DNA of 64,000 nucleotides, taken from the NCBI GenBank assembly GCA_004764695.1, contig SMSO01000007.1, positions 1,495,270-1,559,269 of the forward strand, written 5' to 3'. The stretch comes from Schizochytrium sp. TIO01 (Eukaryota; Sar; Bigyra; Thraustochytrida; Thraustochytriidae). This document shows, one piece after another, positions 1 to 11,800 of the stretch. The position numbers and the translations under genes were made by a program. Under the pieces are notes generated by a model. That model was not told the DNA's origin and did not search any database. It was given only the letters and a program-made list of their open reading frames with translations. Each line of letters begins with the position of its first letter. The first letter of the stretch is position 1.

Positions 1-136
1 AGTGCAGGTACTCGTGCAGTTCGTAATCAATCCGTGCAGTTGGTTGATAGCCTGCAGGCATTATCCTGCGCTTAGGGCACGCCTGCTTTGGTGGTTCTGA
101 CGTGCTCTGCTTCGGTCACGGCACAGACGTTGGGGC

Positions 137-1777
137 ATGGATCATGCGGTCGGAGATAGCGCTGATGGGGCCACAAGCGTCCCGGGGGATCTCCAGGTTG
201 CTGCTCACAGAGGACTCCGCGATGGGTCTGGAACCCAGAGCTGGAAAACAGCTCTGGAAAACAGTGAAAAGTCTGCCATTCGAGAGCTGCTAGTGGCGGT
301 TCTGGCAGAGCTTGACGAGAATTCCGCGAAGGAGATCTTGCAGGAAGCAGCCCACTTACAACGTGCCGAGGAGAATGTCTCTCTTGAAAGAGTACATGAG
401 ATTGTGGAGGGTATTTGCAATCATTTAGACCTTTCTGTCTCGCAGACCGTTGGCGTCCAAGGCTCGTACCGGAGGAAATTGCGATACAATATCGTGGCAG
501 AAAACCTTGCCTTCATTGATGCTTTTAATGCACGAAGAAGGATGCAAGAAAATAGCTTAACACCTTTTCTTGAGGCGAATGCATACATTCTGCTGAGCCA
601 CACAGAGTTCGGTCTTGCGATGAGCAATGGCTTGCAGGCAAACCTCACTAAAACCAATGGAAATGAATTTCTCGAAGAACTTCTTCAAGAGGATACCAGC
701 GAAGAAGTGGCCTCCCAGTGGCCTGTGGATACAACGTGGGACTGGAAAATCCATGGTGCCGTCGGGCATGTCAAGAACCAGGGGTTTTGCGGTAGTTGCT
801 GGGCCCACTCGGCAATCGCTGCAATCGAGGGTAAGATGGCCATCCAGCATCAAGAATTGTTCCAACTGAGCGCACAGCAGCTTTTGGATTGTTTTCGGCC
901 CCTCGAGTATGGGTGTCGGGGCGGGAGCTTTCTTGATGTTCTACGCAATTACACCACAAACCATGCAATCTTGACAGAAAAGCGCTTACCATTTGTTGGA
1001 CAAGCCGCAGAACATTGTTTGGAGACGCGCGATCAAGAATCGCATGAAGGTGTTGTCGAGACTGAAAATGTGATTTGGTTTAAAGAAGCGCACCCTTCAG
1101 TCGTCGCAAACTTGGTTCGTCAGCAACCTGTAGCATCAAGCATTAAAGCAGCTAGTCGGTGCTTTCAGTTCTACGCGTCAGGCATTCTGGACGATGATGG
1201 CTGCTCCCAGGGGGATGAAACAATGAACCATGCAGTTACAATTGTAGGCTTCGAGCATACAGACGACCCTGATCGCAGGGCGTGGATCATCAAAAACTCA
1301 TGGGGGCGACATTGGGGTGAGGATGGGTTTGCGCGAATTAAGATCCATGCTAAATCACGTACAAGTGCTTTTGGTATTCACAAGCTCATTGCAGCTCCTT
1401 TATCAGTTTCATATTCCCAGCGCTGTCTTAACAGCTCTCAAGCGTGCAGTGGCGAAGGGCTTGCTGTAAACACAAGTAAAACCACCCCTTATGACGATGG
1501 TTCTTCAAAAGGTTCAGCTAATCGTGTACACATGATTGTCGCTGCTATGTTCTTGGTTTGGGTACTGGTTCTTATTTGCATAGTTGGAAGGGTGGCTTAT
1601 CGACAGTGGACTCGTAAAAGGCGCGGGCCACGGCCTCGAAGAGATCCATCCCTAACTCGTGCTAGTCACGAATCTCTTGTTCGATTGTTAGACGAATACG
1701 TTGATGATGATGATGACGAAGAGGAAACTGGCAACTCAGAGAGTAGACCTCGTCCGTACGACTCCTCCATCATTTAG
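137..1777 (+). CDS. Papain-family (C1A) cysteine peptidase with C-terminal membrane anchor
   Basis: 546 aa. The papain catalytic core is complete: oxyanion Gln215 and nucleophile Cys221 in QGFCGSCW, His365 in NHAVTIVGF, and Asn387 in KNSWGRHWG. An I29-like propeptide with an ERFNIN-type stretch (RYNIVAENLAFIDAFN) precedes the mature domain at about residues 194-420. A single hydrophobic segment lies at about residues 466-488, followed by a basic stretch (RKRRGPRPRR) and an acidic D/E-rich tail. This suggests a type I protein with a cytosolic tail, where most cathepsins are soluble. The ATG at 137 is the first in frame (a stop lies just upstream), yet no signal peptide is visible, so a 5' exon may be missing. 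Known of the family: endo- or lysosomal proteolysis. The membrane anchoring is inferred from hydropathy. Confidence 0.92.
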   Translation: MDHAVGDSADGATSVPGDLQVAAHRGLRDGSGTQSWKTALENSEKSAIRELLVAVLAELDENSAKEILQEAAHLQRAEENVSLERVHEIVEGICNHLDLSVSQTVGVQGSYRRKLRYNIVAENLAFIDAFNARRRMQENSLTPFLEANAYILLSHTEFGLAMSNGLQANLTKTNGNEFLEELLQEDTSEEVASQWPVDTTWDWKIHGAVGHVKNQGFCGSCWAHSAIAAIEGKMAIQHQELFQLSAQQLLDCFRPLEYGCRGGSFLDVLRNYTTNHAILTEKRLPFVGQAAEHCLETRDQESHEGVVETENVIWFKEAHPSVVANLVRQQPVASSIKAASRCFQFYASGILDDDGCSQGDETMNHAVTIVGFEHTDDPDRRAWIIKNSWGRHWGEDGFARIKIHAKSRTSAFGIHKLIAAPLSVSYSQRCLNSSQACSGEGLAVNTSKTTPYDDGSSKGSANRVHMIVAAMFLVWVLVLICIVGRVAYRQWTRKRRGPRPRRDPSLTRASHESLVRLLDEYVDDDDDEEETGNSESRPRPYDSSII

Positions 1778-2557
1778 ATTCTCATGTTTAGGCAAGGATA
1801 ACTTTGAATGGTCATTAATTCACATAGCGTGGCACCCTGTAGTGCCAGTGGTAGTCTAGACTATATATTCATCTATATTATATTTTTTAAGCTTCTTCTT
1901 CTCAGCTTAATTTCGATAAATTATTCTTTGACAAGAACGTCATTAAAACGTCAATATCGTGTACAGGTGTACCTCTTATGTTCAAAGCAGTGCATATAAA
2001 GCCTCCAACTGTTTTAATTTCCTTCCGTCCAACATTAACTAAGACAACCTTTATTATACGAGGCCCTTCTTGAGACAATAAATATAGCAGCGAAATAGCT
2101 AGTATCATGAAAGAGTTCTACATTTAAATGAATATGTGTTCTTGAAGTTATTTATACGTAAGGTGTTCATTGAGTCACTCAGAAGTATGAGGGCTAACTA
2201 TTTATCACAGAAAGAAAGAAAGAGCAAGAATCGCATCATAGGGCCAAACGTGGTACATACAATTCTAAAGTAAACTTCTGAATTATCCATGGACTGCCGT
2301 GCTCTTTGAAAAATATCAGCCACAGAAAATACAACGTAGGCTCATTCATGCTTGTCTTCCATTCTTGGAATATATGTTTCATGGTCATAAGAAAGATGCA
2401 AAGTAAAGACTATACACATGTTGAAGTAAGGTTTAGTCACGTTGCATTGGTTCAGACTGCCACCAACCAGTAAACCCTGGCCAGACCACATGGTGATGCT
2501 ATAGCAAAACTCTGATGAGGAAAAGGGCAGAATTCATTTGATCTGGGTGCTTCAGGT
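1778..2557. other. Intergenic spacer
   Basis: About 780 bases between the 3' ends of two convergent genes (peptidase on +, RhoGAP on -). It is AT-rich and presumably contains both 3' UTRs. I see no convincing gene, RNA or repeat in it. Confidence 0.6.
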
Positions 2558-3686
2558 TTAGTGGCTCGACCTGCGTTGCTTGATACAAGCCATCAATATG
2601 TCTTGGTAAGTGCTGACGGAGCGACGGATGGCAGAAAAACGAGTGCCATAGTCGATTGGGAAAATCGTAGGCACAATGATACTTGTGAGTGCGTTGGCAT
2701 CCATAAGATTTGTGGAGGAATTGTCAGTGATATCCACAGAAAGATCAATTAACCAGAGAAAGAGAGCCTTCTTCTCTGAGTTAAGAGCCCCAACAACCTT
2801 ATCAAGAATTCCTTGCAGGTTCTTAGTGGGATCATTCTCTGCTATATCGAGAATTGGGTCAGGAATGCGTGCAAGAAGAGGTTCGTCCATCTCATTAAAA
2901 AATCGGAGAATGAGGTTTGCTGCACAATATGATGAACAGCCATCAAGTTCATATTCGCGCCGTTGCAATTCTTTCATGTATTTTGCCTTCTCGTCATTCT
3001 CAGCAGGAATGCGGAAGATACCTTCCGTATGTAAGCCGTCCTCCCTGATAAGTTTCTCCTTTAGCGAAAGAAGTACGCGAGGCAGGGGTGCAGGGTAGCC
3101 GCTAACGTCCTCTTGATCGAGCGGCTGATTGTTGGGTGTAAAGTCAACTGGGGATGTCGTCGAGAAAACACCGATGTCGCTTTGATCTCGGCCTCCTGTG
3201 GTTGTCTCTGCGTAGCTCGAAAGCTCTGTTGTGTCATTAGATGCAGCAGTGGCTTTCCTCGTAAGGAATTTGGACAGTTTAGGTCGACGCTCGTCATCCC
3301 GAGCTGCGGAAGCTGCTGCTGCAACTTTCGAAGCTGCTGCCCGGGATCCACTAATAGCTGATGCAAGAAGTTTTTTGCTACCTGCAGCAATTTTGGTGCC
3401 AACCTTCAGATCTCAGCTGGTCGCTGCCGCTAGATCCCGACCCTTTCCTGCTGTTACCTTGAACTGCATCTGGGTCCTCCTCGGGCTCCTTCATGACTGT
3501 CTGAATGGTGTTTCTCCCCGGTCCAGGCTCACCACGCGGAGCGGGTTTAGGTCCTCGCTTTGCAGGCTTTGGGTGAAGCGCACTGGGCTTTTCGTTGCTG
3601 GCCTCTGACTTTGCGTTCCTTGCAGCGTCGTCCCAAGTTATCTTCTTGTTGTCACTTCCTCCGAGGAATGAGAAACAAGACGTCAT
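2558..3686 (-). CDS. RhoGAP-domain protein, two exons
   Basis: Joining exon 1 (3686-3458) to exon 2 (3381-2558) gives about 350 aa. The C-terminal half is a RhoGAP domain (about residues 175-345). It opens with PLPRVLLSLKEKL and contains the arginine-finger motif EGIFRIPAEN (Arg200), then YCAANLILRFFNEMDEPLL and further conserved helices. EGIFRI followed by AEN is closer to plant RopGAPs than to animal RhoGAPs. The N-terminal part is low-complexity, basic and Ser/Ala/Lys/Pro-rich, perhaps a regulatory or membrane-targeting tail. Family role: stimulates GTP hydrolysis by Rho/Rac/Rop GTPases. Start: ATG at 3686 (MTSCFSFLGG); an in-frame ATG at 3719 adds 11 residues and cannot be excluded. The two halves are in different frames, and the 76-nt intron at 3382-3457 restores a continuous frame. 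Confidence 0.85.
3382..3457 (-). other. 76-nt GT-AG intron in the RhoGAP gene
   Basis: On the minus strand the donor is CAAG|GTAACA and the acceptor is CTGCAG|GTAGC. Removing it joins a phase-1 codon (G|GT = Gly) and links the exon 1 frame to the RhoGAP exon frame without a stop. Without splicing, exon 1 terminates soon after and exon 2 has no ATG until inside the GAP domain. Confidence 0.75.
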
Positions 3687-3719
3687 GGTGCTCTTGATCC
3701 CTTGGTTCGCTTTCTGCAA

Positions 3720-6401
3720 TCCAACGTAATCCCTTTTCTTGATTTGATCTCAGAAGAGGTTCTGATTTAACTAGGGCTACCTTTCTTCTCGCAGTCTTCG
3801 ACGAACGGACGTGCAAGCAAGCAAACAAACAATCACGTTTTCCACAGAGCCAGCAAGTTCCCCCTTTTCCGGCCCCGCGAACAGGTTTGCTCAGCTCAGA
3901 TTCGCTTGTCAAAGTTTATGCTGATGGTGCTTTTTCCCAATCCCGACTCGCGTCAGACTCAGTTAGAGTTCTGTTGTCGCTCGCCAAGCCTTAACTGACG
4001 CAGCTGGCTAGCTCCCTAGCTATGGCATACCTGCATCATCGCAATTACCCATCCTGGCCCAGACCATCATAATTGCCTGTAGCGCTCTTCTTTATAAGTC
4101 CTGATCATTGGTCATCACGTGCACACAATTCACGGTTCATCTCGGTGCGAACTTCCACAAGCCTCATAATGTCGCCCTGGTCATGCTCAAGTTGTTAGAA
4201 ACAAGCACTGTCGACTCCTGCACTGAGCTCAGCTATTCACAGCGCAAGCCCACTCTTAAGTAGGTGCGCGCAACAACTTCTGGCAAGGTAATCTTCGCAC
4301 TTCAGGACCGCCGGCAAAAACTCGAACTTTTGTTGACGCGCGCCACATCCCTCGCAGGACTCGCAGGTGTTTGCTTCAACATGAAGTTCCCTCAGCTTTA
4401 CCAGCTCCCTGATTCCATTTACTCGCACAAGTATCTGCAGAAGTAAGTCAGTATCCTCGTTCTCATGCTCGTCGCCGTTGGAGTCTTTGATTGCTTTGTC
4501 AGCCTTTGTCCATGCCCTGGGCCCGAAAGAGGTGGAAATGATATAACTCTCGAGGCGCTTTTTTTGGGCTCATCATCACCGCTGCTCAGGAGAGGTGAAG
4601 AAGAACCTCGTTATCGTGGTGAGCTTGTAAAGCTCTCCAATCGAGGAGCGAGGAGCGAGGGTTTCGAGGTCCACGAGCGAAGAAGCACGCACTCGGAAGC
4701 ATCTGCAGTTTATAGTAGTAGTATTTTTTTAATAGGAGGAGGCGGCGCGAGCTCAAGACCATCAGCACGAAATCAGCGACGGAATTGAAGACGAAGAAGA
4801 CCCACGCGCATGATGCCACGACGGTACCATGGAACTTCTACTCTCGCATGCTCGCAGCTACAGCTCCAGCCGTCGGTCTCGTCGGCTTCGCCAGCGCCAC
4901 GGCTTAACTTCCCTCGCTCGTAGCTGCTTCAACGATGGCAGGTGTGCATGGCGGCCACACGCCCAGATTCCTGCAGAAGCAACGGCACCGAAAGCGCGCG
5001 AGCTACTGCTGCTGCTGCCTGGCTGCCCGAGCTAGTGTCAAGCCAGGCGTGGGCCTAGTTTGGTTTGGCACGAGCTTTCAAAAGGCTCGTGGACCAGAGA
5101 ACTGAGACTTGAGAACTGAGAACTGAGACTCGAGATTCAAGGGAGAAAGAAAGCGTCCAAAGCTGAGAAATGGCGGAGATAGTAATGAAATTTTACAAAA
5201 CTTTCGCTGCAAGCCTGCTGGCTTGGTACTGATCGTGAAACCTTTGCACGGACCTCAGTGCTGCCCACCTGTTAACTGCCGTCGAAATCCCGAGGCAGCA
5301 GAGCCCATAGATCTTGCGCAATGCATCCAGATGTGGCCAGATTCGAGGCGACGTAAACTTTGGTGCACGAGAGATATAATGTAAAAAAATATATATAATT
5401 AAGAAATTAAGAAATTTTAAAAATAATGATGCAACAAGATTATGCAATGTAAGGCAAAGCAATGCAATGCAAAGCAAAGCGAAGCAAAGCAAACCATGCG
5501 AAGAGTTATGCAATCAGAATGTACAACGCAATGTAACTACTCTTGAAGAGCCATTTTCTTACAGCTTAACCTACGTGTGGAGCTGCTATCTTGTGACGAC
5601 CTATTGGCTTGAACTCTTTCGCACTCCCGTCAAGCAAGGTGTGTGTATCATATCCAGCCCCAGGAGCTAACACTTCAGAACCAAGAAACCTCGGACCCAA
5701 CTTAGTGATACAAAGGTGTTTATTTTGGCAAGAAGTGGAAGGATTGATAAACATAGTGGTCCCAGATCATAGAACTGAGAGAACCGAAATTGCCTCCACG
5801 ATTGATAACAATTTATTTACGATATCTAGCTAGAGGATCGATCAAATTGTCCATGCTAAATTTCACTTTTCCTCACAAATGTATAGCGCTGCGTCGGCAA
5901 GGTTTCTGATGAGTGTTTAATGGCATCAGTGTCTTCAACTGTAAGCATCCGTTCCAAACTCTCTCTGTTATTCTTTCACAGAGGCCACTATCGTTTACCT
6001 GTGCTGGAGGTATTTCACAAGGTATGATTCGCATTTATACAACAGTAGTAGTAGGTAGCTTTTTATACCAGCTTTAAGAAGCTTTGAAAACGTTTTATAT
6101 GATTTATTTTTTTTCATATATAGATTTTTTTTAAAGAGAGTTAAAAACAATTTTTTTAAAAACTACTCAGGAATTATCATCATCTCAAGTTTTCTTTTCG
6201 CGAAAGAGGACTATGGATGCGGATAGCATGTGCAGTTTCAATGTCAAAATTAGCGATGCAGACCCAAACATTCAAGGGAAAAAAGCATTCTTCAGAGTGC
6301 TCCCTTGAATTTAGCCTGCACTTCTTCATTGGAAAATGCTCGCTTCGGTGCTTTCAGTGAAAAAATATAAAGTGGAACCCCTTTGCACGAGGTCGCAACG
6401 A
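3720..6401. other. Gene-poor spacer
   Basis: About 2.7 kb without a confident gene. It holds a possible two-exon small gene (4381-4907), a short tandem array of roughly 5-bp GCAAA-like units around 5441-5495, and AT-rich stretches near 5385-5420 and 6090-6165. Open frames here are short and mutually overlapping. Confidence 0.5.
4381..4907 (+). CDS. Possible small two-exon gene (tentative)
   Basis: An ATG at 4381 opens 20 codons (MKFPQLYQLPDSIYSHKYLQ) and runs directly into a consensus donor GTAAGTCAG at 4443. Splicing to the acceptor in TTTTTTTAATAG (exon 2 from 4736) keeps the frame and gives a 77-aa protein ending at 4907: a basic Lys/Arg/Thr stretch followed by WNFYSRMLAATAPAVGLVG. The 293-nt intron is longer than the other introns inferred in this window, and other acceptors are possible. 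I do not recognise the product. Confidence 0.25.
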
Positions 6402-7080
6402 TTATTCAATGGATAACAACCCTGCAGTTTGAACGAAATTAATCATCCTTGCCAGTTGCACAATGAGACCTTGACACGCCCACTTCATTGTGAAAAAGAC
6501 CTGCATCGCGTTCACTGCTTCGATCGCTTGGTCCTTCTCCCTTGCACTACCAAGAATGACGGAAATTGACCAAAGCAAATTGATGCAATGCAATACCTAG
6601 CAGCGGCACAGTTGCAATCCAGTTGGATCCAATGCTCGCCTTATTTGTAAATGTGAAAAGGAGGACCTTGAGACCGGCACATTTGGCGAATACAGAGCAG
6701 CCCCAGAGCGTGATTTTATGTAGGAGCAGTTGAGTAATTGCAAGAATGAGAACAAGGACGAACCCCCCTCCATGATGACTGGCTGAGCTACAATCAACCT
6801 TGTGAAAACGACAACGATCGCTTCTTGAATGAAGCGTTCATGATTGAGGACATCGAGCGTACTCGTGCGGGGCATTCTGATGAAGTTTACTATATTTGCG
6901 GAACGCCATAAGGATTGCGATATGGTAGAAGACGGTGGTTCTACTTTGGTCGTGGAGTTTAATTGTCCTAAAGACTGAGAGGACGATCTTCACTCGTTTG
7001 ATTTGGTAGATTACGAAAGGAGGCAGCAAATTAAAAAAGATCTCTTCAATCAATCGTAAGTCAACCGGATTGCTATTTGA
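6402..7080 (-). pseudogene. Frameshifted relic of a multipass membrane protein
   Basis: Four consecutive minus-strand frames, each strongly hydrophobic and protein-like, join only if about three single-base shifts are allowed. They run from PVDLRLIEEIFFNLLPPFVI, through HIAILMA and SANIVNFIRM, to ERFIQEAIVVVFTRLIVAQP, GFVLVLILAITQLLLHK and a last piece with MQVFFTMKWACQGLIVQLAR. One shift falls in a run of six G (C on +, around 6764-6770), a typical indel site. The pieces abut without room for introns, so decay is a better explanation than splicing. At least three membrane helices are visible. I do not recognise the family. No ATG or N-terminus can be assigned. Confidence 0.45.
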
Positions 7081-8806
7081 TCAATAGATCAGATGAATGA
7101 ATATGTGGACCTCAATTACTCTAGCTTAGGGTATACTATCAATTATTAGTTGGTCATGGCCTTGATAAGTCACCTTCAACTCAGATTTAACTGTTTGCTC
7201 TCAGTAGAAGGCGTTTCTTGAAACAGCTCAAACTGAAATGCAATGTGAAGGCCCGCGACAAAGCGATTACAAAGTTAAAGCTAGCAAATTCCCAAGGATC
7301 TTTGAAGACAACTCTTACTAATCATTCAGCAAGTCGCAGTGGTGGGTGCCACTCGACTTAAGTCGACTCGAAATGCAAAGTCAAACGCCAGGCTGCTGCT
7401 CGCAGATCTTGGATAGGATTCGGCCAGTCATAGAAGCATAATAGCTGCACAAGCCCACTGCAAAGCAAATTTTATACGAGCGAGGGATAGTTTGCACTTG
7501 CAATCATACCACAGCATTAAATAGACGTAGTAGCAGTAATTAGTTCAAGGAGTAGTACCCTTGAAATGAAAATGAGATGATGGCGCATAAGGGATCATGA
7601 GACAGCGGTACGGGTCAGCTCGCGAGCACAACGAAGAGGAAAATAAACATAATACCGTTCTCTGTTTCTTGCCGACGCTGGTGTTGTTCATCAGTCAAAC
7701 ATATATATGTGGAAGTAAATTTGACTATAACGATTCATTCACTGATAGTATTGTTGGTTTGCAGGGGCAGCTAGTCTCATCGAGTTATCAACTAAGTTAT
7801 AGGCCTGTCTATAATTCCATGAAGCTTTTATTCATTAGGAATATTCTCTCCCTTCCAAAACCAAATAAACGATACTCATATTCAAAGGCAATGCTCCGTA
7901 ACTTAAAGTACATTTCCGAGGTGTCCTACACACGGAGAGAACAGATCAGCTGTTGTGATACCCTGCCATTTGGAAGCACATAATAGCTCGTGCGCCCCGA
8001 GCACAAAATGAAGAGAATCACTTTGTACTTCCGGATCATTTATTCGAGATACTTAAATTTGATACTATAGTAAACTCTTCTGTTGCTCATATCGCTTTCA
8101 AGGTCAGTGGAGATTAGGGATAGAAAACTCTGCAACACGTATCAGGTACTTTAACGAGTGAAACCATTGTTCGAAAAAATGATTGACGCAAAATCTTTTT
8201 TGGGTAATTCTATCAAGCATGGGTAGATAAATGTTTTGTGCTTCTGCAATGTTTTCCTTGGATTTATAACGTCAAGGCAAATTAGACACCAAAGAAACAG
8301 TCTATATTGGTATTACAAACGCAGTCGTTAGCCAATTTTGCAATGCATCACCAAATGTCATTTGGCGTCATGGATTTAATTTTTGGTTTGCTGGCCAATG
8401 TCGCTCTCTATAGAGAATAGATAGTTCACGATGATAATAGGATAGAAGAAAGTTTGTTTGTTTGCTTGAGAATTTCGATGTCTTATTTGGTCAGCCTTGA
8501 AGTTTCTTAATTTGTCATGCAAAAAAAGAGAGAAAACTTCCAGGATCACCCAAATCTCGAAAACAAAAAACAAACTAGAGAAAGAAATCCTCCTATGAAG
8601 ACGTGCTGAGAGCGCCTATGTTGATGCTGCAATAGGAAATGCGATTGTATATTCTGACGCAGAATAAAGGATAAAAGCACAGAGATTGAAGAGAAAGGCT
8701 TGGGGCTGAATTACATGAAAAAAAAAAGAAGAACGTAAAGAGAAAAAGTAATTGGGATTGTGCGAGTGAAGAGAGAACTCGACCAACAAAGGGTAATTTG
8801 CCTTTT
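7081..8806. other. Gene-poor spacer
   Basis: About 1.7 kb at the 3' side of the LOTUS-like gene. There is a 128-codon plus-strand ATG frame at 7597-7983 (MRQRYGSAREHNEEENK...), but its composition is not convincing and it matches nothing I know. I see no RNA gene or repeat. Confidence 0.45.
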
Positions 8807-11800
8807 CTAAGAGCAGAGCTCAGCAAGGATGATGCGATTTGAGTGCTCATCGTAGACGAGCCACTGAGGGTACTGACGGCAGAATGTCGTGATGCCCATG
8901 AGTGTAATGAGATTGTAATCCTTGTTATGCTTTGCGGAAATATCCATGAGATCGGAAACTTCGGCCGCTCCATTATGTTCGGCCAAGAGCCATGTGCGGA
9001 GAACGCAAAGCGCATGCAATTGCTCACTATCACTGGTATAAGTAACCGTAGGCGCCCCCTTTTTAGTGTTCGCAGCCAGAGCCTGGCGGGAAGAGGGGGA
9101 CAAGCCAGCACGTTTCACTGTAATCACATGTGTTTTTGCATTCCAGGCCAACAAGTGCGGATGCTCACTGCAGAATGCTCCAAGGGTGCGTGTTCTGATA
9201 ATCTTGGCAGCTTCGGGATTCTCCTTGTAGAAGCTTCCGAGCATGGAAGCTTTATAAGGGCCATTGGATTTTTCCATAAGCCAAGAAGCCAAGTGGTTGG
9301 CCACATTGAGGCTCTCTTTCTTCCAATCTGCAGAAGGAAGACGAGCCACACCAGTGTCTTGCATTGTCTGCATATTCTGCTGTTGCTGAGCAAATGAAGG
9401 TACTCCGCTTAGACCACCAATAAAACCTGTGCCTGCTCCCGGTGCTTTGGCAGAGGAAGCGGACGAAGGCGAGGGTGTGCTCGTGGGAGCTGAGGCACCA
9501 TTACGGGCGCTCCAAATCATGTGCGTCTTACAATCCCAACCAAGCAAGTCTGGAACTGCGTTAATGAAGACTTGCAACGTCTTTGATTTGACGTGGCGGT
9601 TGATGTGCGGGTGCGTCTTGTAAAAGGCGCCAAGATTTGCAGCATTGGTGCTCCCATCAAACTCCTTCTCAAGCCACATCGCCATCAGCGTTGCTGCTGA
9701 TCTATCTGACACGGTCAGGCCATCCGAAGTCCCGTCTGCTTGCAATCCGAGCGTTGAGGTGGCACTTGCGTCGGCAAACGGTGACTTGCGATGTCCAAGA
9801 GCTCCAGCGCCAAATGCGTTCGATGGCGATGACACTTGCATAATTGCAGCTGATGAAGCAGAGGACGTAGAAATGGCGGAAACCGAGGTTGAAGAAGACG
9901 GAGAAATAGCCGCTGCCGATGTTGATGTCATCGGCATGCTCGAGCCAGAGTTGTTTGACCCTCCAGGGCCAGATACAGCAGTGAGCATTCTCGTTTTGCT
10001 ATTCCAGCGCAAAATATCGCTGTGCTCCAGAGTAAAATTATGCAAAGTTTGTCCGCGAATAATTTTTGCAAGCACTGGGTATTTGCGATAAAATGCACCC
10101 AGATTGGCAACATTAGTTGCTCCCATATGATTCTCGCATAGCCATTCAGCAACAACCATAGCTGAAAGTGTTGGATTCGAAATGTAAAAGGCCTCTTCGC
10201 CCTCAGACGTCGGATGCTGAATTGCAATCCAATTAGCGAGGCTCCTTCCTTGCATTGAGGTTGCCGCGTTACCTTCGAGCCCATTCATTTCATGGCTCAT
10301 GCCGCTTTTGTCTGCACGGACGAGAGTCACCACGCGTGTCTTTGGATTCCAATTCATTAGATCGGAATTCTGTCTAATGAAAGATGCTAGGGATTGCCCG
10401 CGGACCACATTGGCAAGGTCTGGCCGGGCCTTGTAAAACATACTCAGGGCGTGCGAGTTTGCCTGAGTACCATGTTTTTCACGAATCCAATCTACCATGG
10501 CTTCTGCTGCGGCTCGACTTTGCTCAGGAAGGACCGGGGTGGGTTGTTCTCCTGCGACGGCAATCACGTGTGATGTCGGCGACCACGAGAGCAAATGTTC
10601 ATTCTCTTCCACAAAGTGTCCCAGGGTCATGGTTTTAATCAATTTGGCAATTTCGGGATTCGCCTTGTAAAATCGACCCAGGTGTGCCGCCTTGGTCGAT
10701 CCGCCAAAATCTTTCCTGAGCCAGTTCGCAAGCTTCTCTGCACAATCCTGCATTGTCACGTTGGGAGGGAGGTCAACATCCGACATCGCGGAAGATGAGG
10801 CGACGCCGGCGTTGCTGATGTTATTGCTGATGATTGTTTTGCCTGATAATCCAAATCCTGTAATATTCGTGCTGTTGCTATTGCCGCTGCTACTGCGGGG
10901 CAGTGGTTGGAATGGGTTCGTAGAAAGGGAGGGTAGGCCAGCTGTACCCCAAGGGTTATTTGGGCCATTCGTATTGTTGCTGGTAGAGGAGGAAGAAGAG
11001 CTGCTGCTACTAGAGCTACTGCTGCTAGAGCTGCTGCTCGACGGGTTGGGCGGTGCAACATTATTGTTACTGCTGTGGTGATGGTGGAGGTGGAGATGGT
11101 GATTATGGCTGGCGCTGCCCATTTGGCCATCCATGCCGCCTGAGACACCCCCTTTAACACCAGCGCCATTTGTAGCACTTTTACTAATAGACCTGCCACT
11201 ATTACTGCTACTCAAATTGAGAGTGGTATTTCCATTTCCGGAAACGTACTGATCTTGGTTGTTGAGGCTGTGGTGATGCGGACTCATGAAGGGGTCCATG
11301 GCCATGGTAGACATGGAAGAATTAAGCATGCCGCTTAACAAACCACCAGGGCTCTCAAGGCTTCGCAGAGCAGAAGCCAAAATAGCGTCTTCCTCATCAT
11401 CACCATGGTGGTGGTGGTGGTGGTGTAAGTGATTGTGCAGACCAGACTGTGCTCCGTGTGCATTCATATTATCATGGCCAGACTGCAAATTACTCGGGCG
11501 ATTTCCTGCAGCCTTGAGGCTTTCGCCAAAGCTTGAAAGGCCTGCAGATGAGGAACTTCCCCACATAAGTCCGTGAGATCCACTCGCGGTTGTGGCGGAA
11601 GATGAGGAGGAAGACGACGACGAGGAAGAAGACGACGACGAGGAGGAAGAAGAAGACGAGGAAGAAGAAGAAGATGATGATGATGATGACCGCGCTCCGT
11701 GGGGCCACCCCGAGAGGCCCTCTTGGTTAATGGTTGCAGAGACACGAGCGCCCTCAGCATCAACCTCTGCTCCGGTAAGAATATGGCGGCCTGCCGGCGA

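Noticed and set aside
8843-9397. 184-codon plus-strand frame inside the LOTUS-like gene
   Set aside because: It overlaps the conserved repeats in antisense and has no recognisable pattern of its own.
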